This document shows, in pieces, positions 28,168 to 35,531 of a stretch of 37,848 nucleotides of DNA (position 1 is the stretch's first letter; each line of letters begins with the position of its first letter). Under the pieces are notes generated by a model. The model ran no database searches, was not told where the DNA came from, and worked only from the letters and a program-made list of their open reading frames with translations. A program made the translations under genes and the position numbers. Origin of the DNA: CAYFMP01 sp964344215 (GTDB lineage: Bacteria > Pseudomonadota > Alphaproteobacteria > Rhodospirillales > Casp-alpha2); the NCBI GenBank assembly GCA_964344215.1, contig CAYFMP010000032.1:1-37848 (forward strand). The letters are read 5' to 3'.

Positions 28168-28245
28168 ATGGCCTGGAAGACCCCGGAAGTGCTGGAAATC
28201 AGCATCGGCCTGGAAATCAACAGCTACGCTTGCGCCAATATCTAG
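28168..28245 (+). CDS. pqqA: PqqA, PQQ precursor peptide, copy 1
   Basis: A 25-residue peptide beginning MAWKTPEV and ending INSYACANI. It has the conserved Glu and Tyr that are cross-linked to make pyrroloquinoline quinone: E16 and Y20 in the E-x3-Y motif. The start is fixed by a very strong GGGAGGTAC at 28155-28163. It is separated from the biosynthetic genes pqqBCDE by more than 6 kb and lies between the PQQ-system permease and the YVTN propeller gene. It differs from copy 2 at three residues (E7, L15, N24 against R, M, E). Since the E-x3-Y core and the leader are intact, it is probably a working precursor gene and not a relic, but this is inference. Confidence 0.93.
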   Translation: MAWKTPEVLEISIGLEINSYACANI

Positions 28246-28472
28246 ACCCGCAAGCATTCCATCGATAAACCAGAGCTGTTCGGACGGTGTTCCGCTCGAG
28301 CCCGCCCGACCGGGTGTTCGGTTGTGCATGAAACCGTTGCCTTGGCGTCGATGCCGATCGAGTTGAACGGCTGATTTGGTCGGACTGCGGTTCGGCTCGG
28401 GGCTGCGGTATGACGAGCCTCCGAACGGCGGTGGCTAGGTTCAAGTAATTTTGCTCTAGGGGAGTTGCTACA

Positions 28473-29462
28473 ATGAACGCTGTATCGCGGAATATATCTC
28501 TGGTCCTGGTCGGCCTCGGCTTGTCGGCAATACTCTCCGCCGGTGCCGACGCCGCCACCGGCAAGGTGTATATCAGCAACGAGAAAAGCAACGACATCAC
28601 CGTCGTCGACGGCAAGACCTACGAGGTCCTCAACACCTTCAAGACCTGCCGTCGGCCGCGCGGCATGCACTTCAGCCACGACCGATCGCAATTCTACGTC
28701 GGCTGCGCCGACGACAATGTCATCATCGTCTACGAAACGGCCACCGCCAGGCTGATCAGGCGGTTCCGCGGCATCGAGGAACCGGAAACCTTCGACCTGT
28801 CGCCGGACGGCAAGATTCTCTATGTCTCCAACGAAGAGGATGCCGCCGCCTCGTTCCTCGATGTGGAAACGGGCGAGATCGTCGGCGAGGCGGAATTGGG
28901 AGAGGAGCCGGAGGGCGTTCAGGTCACGGCCGACGGCAAGACCGTTTACGTGGCGTCGGAAGCGGCCAATCTGGTCCATGTCATCGATACGGCGACGGGC
29001 GAGGTCAAGGCCGACATCCTGGTCGGCACCCGGCCGCGTAGGTTCGCGTTGACGCCCGACGAAAAGGAGCTTTGGGTGTCGGCCGAACTGGCCGGTCAGG
29101 TCGATATCATCGATACCGCCACCAACCGCACCACCGGCGACATCGTTTTCCAGCCGACCGGGTTTCGCCGCAACGAAGTCACACCGGTCGACGTGCTGAT
29201 GACCGGCGACGGCAAGACCGCCTATGTGGCGCTCGGCCGCGCCAACCACGTCGCCGTCGTCGATGTCGAAAGCCGCAAAGTGAAGGCCTATATCCTGGTC
29301 GGCAAACGCGCCTGGGGGCTTTCCCTGACAAGAGACGAGAAGATCCTGTGGGTCGCCAACGGGCTCTCCGATGACGTCTCGGTCATAGATACGGAAAACC
29401 TAAAGGTCATAAAATCCATACCGGTTGGTCAGATTCCCTATGGCATCCTCATCGACGATTGA
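28473..29462 (+). CDS. PQQ-associated YVTN beta-propeller protein
   Basis: A 329-residue secreted protein: signal peptide to about residue 27 (AGADA), then seven repeats of the YVTN type, such as GKVYISNEKSNDITVVD, GKILYVSNEEDAAASFLD, GKTVYVASEAANLVHVID and GKTAYVALGRANHVAVVD. It matches the beta-propeller family that accompanies PQQ-dependent alcohol catabolism genes. Its biochemical role is not established; a periplasmic binding or assembly role is plausible. GGGGAGTTG precedes the ATG. It begins 227 bases after pqqA copy 1, and that interval holds only the diverged duplicate trailer. The binding-protein gene follows seven bases after its stop. Confidence 0.87.
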   Translation: MNAVSRNISLVLVGLGLSAILSAGADAATGKVYISNEKSNDITVVDGKTYEVLNTFKTCRRPRGMHFSHDRSQFYVGCADDNVIIVYETATARLIRRFRGIEEPETFDLSPDGKILYVSNEEDAAASFLDVETGEIVGEAELGEEPEGVQVTADGKTVYVASEAANLVHVIDTATGEVKADILVGTRPRRFALTPDEKELWVSAELAGQVDIIDTATNRTTGDIVFQPTGFRRNEVTPVDVLMTGDGKTAYVALGRANHVAVVDVESRKVKAYILVGKRAWGLSLTRDEKILWVANGLSDDVSVIDTENLKVIKSIPVGQIPYGILIDD

Positions 29463-29469
29463 GCCGGCC

Positions 29470-30672
29470 ATGAGGCTGTGTTGCCGGCTTGTGCTGGCGG
29501 CTGTCGCTCTGGTGGCGCTGTTTTCTCCAGCGGCGCTGGCCCAGGCCAAGACCCCGTTCCCTGTCGGCTACCTCGAAATAGCCGGCGATGCGCGCTACGA
29601 GCGGCCACGTTCCTACGCTGGCATAGAAGTCCGCCCCCGCCACCGCCCCTTTGATGGTGCGCGCGCCGCGCTGCGTGGCAGCCGGGTCGTGGGTCGGGCG
29701 CTCGGCGTCAAGCTCTCGCTCGCGCGGGTTGCTGCCACCGACGTAGCGGCTCTGAAGGCGGCTTTCGACCGTCTTCACCTGGAAAAGGGCGTGCGGTTTT
29801 TCCTGGTCGATGCGCCGGCCGCCGTTCTTACGGCCCTTGCCGAACACGCGAAAGACGCCGAGGCGCTTCTGTTCAATGTTTCGGAACCGGCCGATACCCT
29901 GCGGGCCGATGCATGTTCGGCCAATCTCCTGCACACCATCCCCAGCCACGCCATGCAGGCCGATGCTTTGGCACAGTACCTGAAGTACCGCGGTTGGAAC
30001 GGGGTTCTGCTATTGCAGGGCCCCTTGGACGAAGACCGAACAATCTCGCAGGCATTCCAGGCGTCGGCAGCGAAATTTGGACTCGATATCGAAGACCTAC
30101 GCGATTTCGTGCTTAGCAACGACCCACGCGAGCGTGACAAGAACAACATCACCCTGCTGACCTCGGGCGGCGACTACGAAGTCGTCTTCGTCGCCGATAC
30201 GCTGGGGCACTTTGGCCGTCTCGCTCCGTACCAAACGGCGCTGCCGCGCCCGATCGTTGGCACCGAAGGGCTGGTGGCCCGCACCTGGCATTGGGCGTGG
30301 GAGCGTCATGGAGCGCCGCAACTCAACCAGCGTTTCGAGAAACGCATCGGCCGGCGAATGCTGGATCGGGATTGGGCGGCCTGGATCGCATTCCGCGCCA
30401 TCGTTGAATCGTTGAGCCGAACGCGCAGCACCGATTTCAAGACCGTTGCCGCATACCTGAAGAGTGAAGAGCTCACGCTCGACGGCTATAAGGGGACGCC
30501 AAGCAGCTTCCGGCCCTGGAACAACCAGTTGCGCCAACCCATCCTTCTCGGTACGCACAACGCGGTCATCGAACGGGCGCCGATCGACGGGTTTCTGCAT
30601 CCGACGGAGAACATGGATACGCTTGGTTTCGACCGCAACGAACGGAAGTGCGATTTGAAATCGGACGGGTAA
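29470..30672 (+). CDS. ABC transporter substrate-binding protein of the PQQ alcohol system
   Basis: A 400-residue protein with a signal peptide to about residue 25 (SPAALAQA). The rest is a type I periplasmic binding fold, as in branched-chain amino-acid binding proteins: LAEHAKDAEALLFNVSEPAD, SHAMQADALAQYLKYRGWNGV and GDYEVVFVADTLGHFGRL are recognisable. It ends with the YKGTPSSFRPWNNQLRQP region seen in the PQQ-associated members. It would work with the ATPase and permease at 26491-28055, although the genes are split by pqqA and the propeller gene. ATG 29470 was chosen because the signal peptide starts there, seven bases after the upstream stop; a longer frame begins at 29425 inside the upstream gene. 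Confidence 0.85.
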   Translation: MRLCCRLVLAAVALVALFSPAALAQAKTPFPVGYLEIAGDARYERPRSYAGIEVRPRHRPFDGARAALRGSRVVGRALGVKLSLARVAATDVAALKAAFDRLHLEKGVRFFLVDAPAAVLTALAEHAKDAEALLFNVSEPADTLRADACSANLLHTIPSHAMQADALAQYLKYRGWNGVLLLQGPLDEDRTISQAFQASAAKFGLDIEDLRDFVLSNDPRERDKNNITLLTSGGDYEVVFVADTLGHFGRLAPYQTALPRPIVGTEGLVARTWHWAWERHGAPQLNQRFEKRIGRRMLDRDWAAWIAFRAIVESLSRTRSTDFKTVAAYLKSEELTLDGYKGTPSSFRPWNNQLRQPILLGTHNAVIERAPIDGFLHPTENMDTLGFDRNERKCDLKSDG

Positions 30673-30861
30673 TTGGGAATCCGACCGGATTATCGGCTTG
30701 GTCATGCGATGCGGGCTCGGTTGAATGTTCGATGCGTTGAATTTTATTGACTGAATATCATTTGCATTACCGTGGCATACAGTATTACAGTTTCCTGACA
30801 ACGGGGGAATGCGGGTAGCCCGGAATACGAACTACTGACCCGCAGACGCTTGGGAGGTACC

Positions 30862-32583
30862 ATGTTTATTTCGATCAGAAAGCGGGGCTCGACCCTGCTC
30901 GCTGCGGTATGCGGCGTCGCTGTGATGTCGCTGGCCGCCGGCAGCGCTTCCGCGCAGGAGGTGAAGGCCGCGACGCTCTACGGCAACATGAACACGGTTA
31001 CTCAGGACATGTTGAACCGCGCCGCCGGCGACGCCAACAATTTCCTGCACACCAACGGCAACTACGAACAAACTCGGTATTATCCGGCCAGCCAGATCAA
31101 TACCGGCAACGTCAAGAACCTGCGCCCGGCCTGGATCTTCCAGACCGAGATCGTCGAATCCCAGGAAACCACGCCGATCGTTGTCAACGGCGTGATGTAC
31201 ATCACCACATCGTTCAACCACGTCTACGCCCTGAACGCCGCCACCGGCGAACAGCTCTGGCACTACAAGCACAAGATGGGCCCGATCACGACCTATTGCT
31301 GCGGTCCCAACAACCGCGGCGTCGCCGTCTACGGCGATAAGGTCTACATGGGAACCCTCGACGCCAAGCTGGTCGCCTTGGATGCCAAGTCCGGCAAGCT
31401 GGTCTGGGAACAGCAGATCGCCGACCCGGAACTGGGCTATTCGGAAACCATGGCGCCGACCGCCGTCAACGGCAAGATCCTGATCGGCACCAACGGCGGC
31501 GAATACGGCATTCGCGGCTTCGTCAAGGCCTACGATTGGGAATCCGGTAAGCTGCTGTGGACGTTCCACACCATCCCCGAGAACTCGGTCGGCGTGTGGG
31601 CCACCCACGACGCCACCGGCCGCGACATGCTGCGCGACATCGAGGCCGAAAAGGCCGCCCTTAAGAAATTGGGCGATCCCTACAAGACCCTGGGCGGCGG
31701 CGTCTGGCAGAACCCGGCCGTCGATTTGGAAACCAACCGCGTCTACTTCGTGGTCGGCAACCCGTCGCCGGACCTGGACGGCTCGATCCGCCCGGGCGAC
31801 AACCTCTATACCGACTCGCTCGTTGCGGTCGACCTCGATACCGGCAAATACGTTTGCCACTTCCAGTACATCGCCCACGACGTGTGGGACCTGGACGCCG
31901 TCAGCCCGCCGATCATCACCCAGGTCGAGGACAAGAACGGCAACATGGTCAAGGGCATCCTGCACGGCGGCAAGACCGGACACGTCTATGTCCATAATGC
32001 CGACGACTGCAGCCTGATCCGCTTCTCGGAAGCAATGGTCCCGCAGGAAGACATGTGGGTGCTGCCGACCAAGGAAGGGCAGCGCATGCTGCCCGGTGCC
32101 AACGGCGGCGTCGAGTGGTCGCCGATGGCGATCGATGCGGACTTGGGCTTGACCTATGTCATGAACCTGCATCAGCCGATGACCTATCACGTCGAAAGCA
32201 CGCCCTATCCGGGCGGCAAGCTGTGGCTGGGCGGCGCCTTCAAGGTGATTCCCAGCGAGGAACAGTGGGGCAATGTCTCCGCCGTCGACTACAACACCGG
32301 CAAGATCAAGTGGAAAGTCAAGACCCAGCAGCCGATGATCGGCGGCATCATGTCGACGGCCGGCGGCTTGGTCTTCACCGGCGAAGGCAACGGCTTGTTC
32401 AAGGCCTACGATTCGGCGACCGGCAACGTGCTCTGGAAGTTCCAGGCCGGCGCCGGCGTCAACGCGCCTCCGTCCTCCTATACGGTCGACGGCAAGCAGT
32501 ACATCGTGGTTGGCGCGGGCGGGAACGTCCAACTCAACTACAAACGCGGCAACAACATCATCGCATTCTCGCTTGGCGACTGA
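30862..32583 (+). CDS. PQQ-dependent methanol/ethanol-family dehydrogenase, predicted lanthanide type
   Basis: A 573-residue periplasmic quinoprotein with a signal peptide (to about residue 33, ASAQ) and an eight-bladed propeller with W-motifs. The vicinal disulfide is C146-C147 (TTYCCGPNN). Metal ligands are E214 (NGGEYGIRG), N300 (VGNPSPD) and the catalytic Asp D343 in HDVWDLDAV. D345, two residues on, is the extra Asp that marks XoxF/PedH-type enzymes using lanthanides; calcium enzymes have Ala or Ser. There is no cytochrome domain, so electrons must leave through separate cytochromes such as those at 26067 and 32661. GGGAGGTAC at 30852-30860 precedes the ATG. A strong terminator follows. 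The exact alcohol oxidised cannot be told. Confidence 0.92.
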   Translation: MFISIRKRGSTLLAAVCGVAVMSLAAGSASAQEVKAATLYGNMNTVTQDMLNRAAGDANNFLHTNGNYEQTRYYPASQINTGNVKNLRPAWIFQTEIVESQETTPIVVNGVMYITTSFNHVYALNAATGEQLWHYKHKMGPITTYCCGPNNRGVAVYGDKVYMGTLDAKLVALDAKSGKLVWEQQIADPELGYSETMAPTAVNGKILIGTNGGEYGIRGFVKAYDWESGKLLWTFHTIPENSVGVWATHDATGRDMLRDIEAEKAALKKLGDPYKTLGGGVWQNPAVDLETNRVYFVVGNPSPDLDGSIRPGDNLYTDSLVAVDLDTGKYVCHFQYIAHDVWDLDAVSPPIITQVEDKNGNMVKGILHGGKTGHVYVHNADDCSLIRFSEAMVPQEDMWVLPTKEGQRMLPGANGGVEWSPMAIDADLGLTYVMNLHQPMTYHVESTPYPGGKLWLGGAFKVIPSEEQWGNVSAVDYNTGKIKWKVKTQQPMIGGIMSTAGGLVFTGEGNGLFKAYDSATGNVLWKFQAGAGVNAPPSSYTVDGKQYIVVGAGGNVQLNYKRGNNIIAFSLGD

Positions 32584-32607
32584 CGTAAATTCTGCGTAAG
32601 ATTGAAG

Positions 32608-32637
32608 ACGGTCGCCCCTCCGGGGGCGGCCGTTTTC
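32608..32637 (+). terminator. Rho-independent terminator after the PQQ dehydrogenase gene
   Basis: A 10-bp stem with one G-T pair (CGGTCGCCCC, loop TCCG, GGGGCGGCCG) is followed by TTTTC. It begins 25 bases after the stop, and would uncouple the dehydrogenase from the cytochrome gene at 32661. Confidence 0.85.
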
Positions 32638-32660
32638 GATCTCGTCGTTGAGGATTACGT

Positions 32661-33239
32661 ATGAGCGCCCCGAAAACCCTCTTTCTGTTGAGCCTTGGCC
32701 TTTTTTTCATGTCCGCGGCCGTCAAGGCGGACGAATATGCGGCCCTTCGCGAAGTCATCGAGCAATGCGACGGCTGTCACGGCAAGAGCGGCGCCTCCAT
32801 CGACGACGCCTTCCCGGTTCTGGCGGGCCAGGAACTGCATTATCTCTACGTGCAACTGAAGGACTTTAAGAGCGGACTTCGCAAGAACGAGGTCATGAGT
32901 CCCGTCGTTGCTGAGTTGGAAAAGAAACAACTGCTGGCGCTGTCCAAGTTCTATTCGGAACAGATTTGGCCGAACATCGGTTACAAGGGGAACATCGCCC
33001 AGGCCCGTAAGGGAGAAACCGCCGCCAACGCCGGCCAGTGCGTGGCGTGCCATCTCGGCAGCTATACCGGCAACAGCCGCATTCCGCGACTCGCCGGGCA
33101 GCACCCCAACTATCTCGAAAAGACCATGCTCGACATGAAGAGCAAGGCGCGCAACAACTCTCCGGCCATGTCGACTTTGATGTCGTCGTTCAGCGAATCC
33201 GATATCGCCAATATGGCGGTGTTCATGGGGAATCTGTAG
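32661..33239 (+). CDS. Dihaem cytochrome c (c4-like)
   Basis: A 192-residue protein with a signal peptide to about residue 23 (VKA). Two haem sites are visible, CDGCH (C36, C39, H40) and CVACH (C127, C130, H131). Methionines following each, in NEVMSPV and SPAMSTLM, are the likely distal ligands. Two similar domains (RKNEVMSPVVAEL and SPAMSTLMSSF, each followed by a helix ending in F-tyr or F-met) give the c4 layout. It probably accepts electrons from the quinoprotein directly upstream and passes them to the respiratory chain. TGAGGAT precedes the ATG. It sits after a terminator, so has its own promoter or depends on read-through. Confidence 0.87.
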   Translation: MSAPKTLFLLSLGLFFMSAAVKADEYAALREVIEQCDGCHGKSGASIDDAFPVLAGQELHYLYVQLKDFKSGLRKNEVMSPVVAELEKKQLLALSKFYSEQIWPNIGYKGNIAQARKGETAANAGQCVACHLGSYTGNSRIPRLAGQHPNYLEKTMLDMKSKARNNSPAMSTLMSSFSESDIANMAVFMGNL

Positions 33240-33268
33240 GAACCGGAGCCCGGTTCCGGCTTCGGTGT

Positions 33269-34156
33269 CTATGGCGCCTTTCTCAGGACTCGCGCGGCGG
33301 CCGGGCTTCCGGCAGCCTTCGCCAAATCGAGCGCCGTCCGGCCCTGCTTGTTTCTGAGGTCGGCGCGAGCTCCAACTTTGAGTAGTTTTTCGACGACCTC
33401 TCCGTGATTCATCTCGGCGGCGATCATCAGAGCTGTCTGTCCCCTGTTGTCCATCAAGTCCAGTTCCGCGCCCCGACCGAGCAGGAGATCGACGGTGTTG
33501 AGCGCCTCCTCGGGCGGCGTGTCGTTGCTGTATCCGGCCGCCCACATCAAGGCGGTCAGGTCGTTGCCGTAGGTCCGGTTGACGTCGATTCCCCGGTCGA
33601 GAAGCGCCTCGACGATGCCGGCAAAACCCTTTCCGGCGGCGTAAAGAATGGCCGATTTCCCGGAATTGTCGAGGACGGTGGGATCGGCTCCGTTCTCGAG
33701 AAGGAAACGAAAAGTCCTGACGTCGCCGTTGAAAGCGGCGGCAGTCAAGGGAGAAAGAGATTTCTGATTGGTCAGATTGATCTCTGCACCGGCCTCAAGC
33801 AACAGTTTGACCGATCTGTACTTGCCGGCCTTGGCGGCGCGCAGCAAGGCTGTGCTGCCGACGAGGTTCTGGTGATTGATGTCGGACCCGGCCTCGATCA
33901 ACGCCTTCACCGTCTTGGTCCGGCCCGAAAAAGCGGCCAGCAACAACGCCGTGTTCCCGAAGCGGTCGCGCGCCTTGATTGAAGCTCCCCTGTCGAGGAA
34001 CAGAATGACATGGTCGGTCCGCCCCTTCTTCGCCGACTCGAACAGCGCGAAATTCAACTGCCTGGGTTCATTGGGTATGATCGGGGTGGATTGCGCAGTC
34101 GCGACACCCGTCTGGACGGCCAGTATGACTGCCGCCAAAAAAACCCTTTTTCGCAT
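33269..34156 (-). CDS. Secreted ankyrin-repeat protein
   Basis: A 295-residue protein: signal peptide to about residue 22 (MRKRVFLAAVILAVQTGVATAQ), then seven to eight ankyrin repeats (for example NTALLLAAFSGRTKTVKALIEAGSDI, STALLRAAKAGKYRSVKLLLEAGAEI, QTALMIAAEMNHGEVVEKLLKVGARA). The ATG at 34156 is preceded by GGGGAGAA; the longer frame upstream lacks the signal peptide at its start. It is predicted to act in the periplasm through protein contacts. It is convergent with the dihaem cytochrome gene (29 bases between stops) and divergent from pqqA copy 2, 266 bases away. Function is unknown; association with the PQQ system is by position only. Confidence 0.87.
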   Translation of the reverse strand: MRKRVFLAAVILAVQTGVATAQSTPIIPNEPRQLNFALFESAKKGRTDHVILFLDRGASIKARDRFGNTALLLAAFSGRTKTVKALIEAGSDINHQNLVGSTALLRAAKAGKYRSVKLLLEAGAEINLTNQKSLSPLTAAAFNGDVRTFRFLLENGADPTVLDNSGKSAILYAAGKGFAGIVEALLDRGIDVNRTYGNDLTALMWAAGYSNDTPPEEALNTVDLLLGRGAELDLMDNRGQTALMIAAEMNHGEVVEKLLKVGARADLRNKQGRTALDLAKAAGSPAAARVLRKAP

Positions 34157-34346
34157 GATTTTCTCCCCTTCGTACGGCCTGATTTTAAGGTATTTCTCGG
34201 TTCGATCCAGTTCTCGACACGTGATCACCACCTCTTCCATACGCGGTTGTCCGACGAAAAATTCGCTCTCATCTGCAAGTACCGCCGATGTCGGGTTTGG
34301 GCGGCCGGAATCCCGTAGTTTTCAGGCTGTTTGGTGGTATGCCAAC

Positions 34347-34375
34347 TTGCATTTTTTTTCCCGTTAGGCCATAGT
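34347..34375 (+). promoter_or_regulatory. Predicted promoter of pqqA copy 2
   Basis: TTGCAT (34347-34352), a 17-base spacer and CATAGT (34370-34375). It agrees with copy 1 in position and partly in bases. Support comes from conservation between the copies and a weak resemblance to sigma-70 boxes. Confidence 0.4.
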
Positions 34376-34422
34376 TCGTGACCCATTTCGCACGGGAATT
34401 CACCTTAAGGGAGGTACTCGAC

Positions 34423-34500
34423 ATGGCCTGGAAGACCCCGAGAGTGCTGGAAATCAGCATCGGCATGGAAATCAACAGCTACGCTTGCGCCGAAATCTAG
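34423..34500 (+). CDS. pqqA: PqqA, PQQ precursor peptide, copy 2
   Basis: A 25-residue peptide beginning MAWKTPRV and ending INSYACAEI. The E-x3-Y motif (E16, Y20) supplies the glutamate and tyrosine that PqqE joins. GGGAGGTAC at 34409-34417 fixes the start. This is the copy in the usual place, directly before pqqBCDE, separated from pqqB by a 104-base interval with a terminator-like hairpin. In other bacteria pqqA is expressed in excess over the enzymes, and that spacing would do this here. It differs from copy 1 at 5 bases, all of which change amino acids. Confidence 0.96.
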   Translation: MAWKTPRVLEISIGMEINSYACAEI

Positions 34501-34524
34501 GCCGCGACAGCTTTCCATTCAAAT

Positions 34525-34587
34525 AGCCAGAGGCTGTTTGGGCGGCATTCCAGCGGAACCTGCCCGAATGGTTCTCTGGCTGTTTTT
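34525..34587 (+). terminator. Long hairpin with T-tract between pqqA and pqqB (attenuator-like)
   Basis: AGCCAGAG (34525-34532) pairs with CTCTGGCT (34574-34581), followed by G and TTTTT (34583-34587). Inside, TTTGGGC pairs with GCCCGAA and TTCC with GGAA across an AGC loop, so the whole forms an extended stem. It could end most pqqA transcripts and let some read into pqqB, which starts 18 bases later. Confidence 0.65.
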
Positions 34588-34604
34588 ATGGCATTTAGGC
34601 ATCC

Positions 34605-35531
34605 GTGCTTCAGATCGTCGTCCTGGGATCGGCTGCGGGCGGAGGGTTCCCGCAGTGGAATTGTAATACCGACGCCTGCCGCAGCGCCCGCACCGGTGGG
34701 GCGCAGGCGCGAACCCAGTCGTCGATCGCGGTCAGCGGCGATGGAGAGAACTGGTTTCTGTTCAACGCCTCTCCCGACCTTCGCCAACAGATCAACGCGA
34801 CCCCGCAGTTGCACCCCAATCACGGCCTGCGCACCAGTCCCATCGCCGGTGTCATTCTGACCAATGCCGACGTCGATCACATCGCCGGATTGTTGACGCT
34901 TAGGGAATCGGCGCCTCTGGCGCTCTATGCGAGCGACCGGGTGCTGGCGACCCTCGGTGCCAACAGCGTTTTCAACGTCCTCAATCCGGATTTCGTCGAT
35001 CGGCGGCGCATCGTTCTTGGCCAGACGTTCAGGCCGAGCACGAAGGACGGCGAGCAGTGCGGCCTGTCGGTCGAGCCGTTCGCAGTTCCCGGCAAGGTCG
35101 CCCTTTACCTGGAGGATGCCGACGCCGGCTCCAATTTCGGAACCGAGGAGGGCGACACGGTGGGGGTTCGTGTCGCGTCCATGGAGACCGGCGCCTATTT
35201 CTTCTACATCCCCGGATGCGCCGGACTGACGCCGGAACTCGAAGACCGCCTGCGCGAGGCGCCGCTGGTCTTGTTCGACGGAACGCTGTGGCGGGATAGC
35301 GAGATGATCGACGCCGGCATCGGCGTCAAGACGGGACGGCGCATGGGCCATATCAGCATGTCGGGCGGCGACGGCTCGATCGCCGCCTTCAAGGACTTGC
35401 AGGTGACGCGTAGGGTTTTCATCCACATCAACAATTCCAATCCCACCTTGCTGGACGACTCGCCGGAGCGACGCGAGGTCGAGGCCGCGGGCTGGGAGAT
35501 CAGTTACGACGGCATGGAGATCTCTCTATGA
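34605..35531 (+). CDS. pqqB: PqqB, PQQ biosynthesis hydroxylase/oxygenase
   Basis: A 308-residue metallo-beta-lactamase-fold protein. Signature segments are AAGGGFPQWNCNTDAC at the N-terminus and ILTNADVDHIAGLLTLRE near residue 85, the PqqB version of the metal-binding loop. MGHISMSGG and FIHINNSNP near the end are also typical. PqqB is an iron-dependent hydroxylase that acts on the Glu-Tyr intermediate released from PqqA. The start is GTG 34605, a non-ATG start with no strong ribosome-binding site, in contrast to pqqA, which suggests lower translation. Its last codons overlap the pqqC start (ATGA at 35528-35531). Length is normal. Confidence 0.96.
   Translation: MLQIVVLGSAAGGGFPQWNCNTDACRSARTGGAQARTQSSIAVSGDGENWFLFNASPDLRQQINATPQLHPNHGLRTSPIAGVILTNADVDHIAGLLTLRESAPLALYASDRVLATLGANSVFNVLNPDFVDRRRIVLGQTFRPSTKDGEQCGLSVEPFAVPGKVALYLEDADAGSNFGTEEGDTVGVRVASMETGAYFFYIPGCAGLTPELEDRLREAPLVLFDGTLWRDSEMIDAGIGVKTGRRMGHISMSGGDGSIAAFKDLQVTRRVFIHINNSNPTLLDDSPERREVEAAGWEISYDGMEISL

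Larger units (their letters stand above)
28092..28310 (+). repeat. pqqA duplication unit, copy 1
   Basis: This stretch aligns with 34346-34566. Upstream both have CTTGC plus a T-run, then ACCC(G/A)TTTCGCACGGGA and AAGGGAGGTACTC at matching distances. The coding parts differ at only 5 of 78 bases. Downstream the match weakens but persists (CATTCCAT, AAACCAGAG, CTGTTCGG, GAGCCCGCCCGA). The flanks have diverged more than the gene. This is a direct repeat about 6.25 kb apart. Confidence 0.8.
34346..34566 (+). repeat. pqqA duplication unit, copy 2
   Basis: This is the partner of 28092-28310: the same order of CTTGC plus T-run, ACCCATTTCGCACGGGA, AAGGGAGGTACTC, pqqA, and trailing CTTTCCAT, AGCCAGAG, GCTGTTTGGG, CCTGCCCGA. 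Distance from CTTGC to the ATG is 77 bases, against 76 in copy 1. Confidence 0.8.

Noticed and set aside
34157..34422. An extra small gene between the ankyrin gene and pqqA copy 2
   Set aside because: Short frames exist but none has a ribosome-binding site or recognisable content; the region is better read as divergent promoters.
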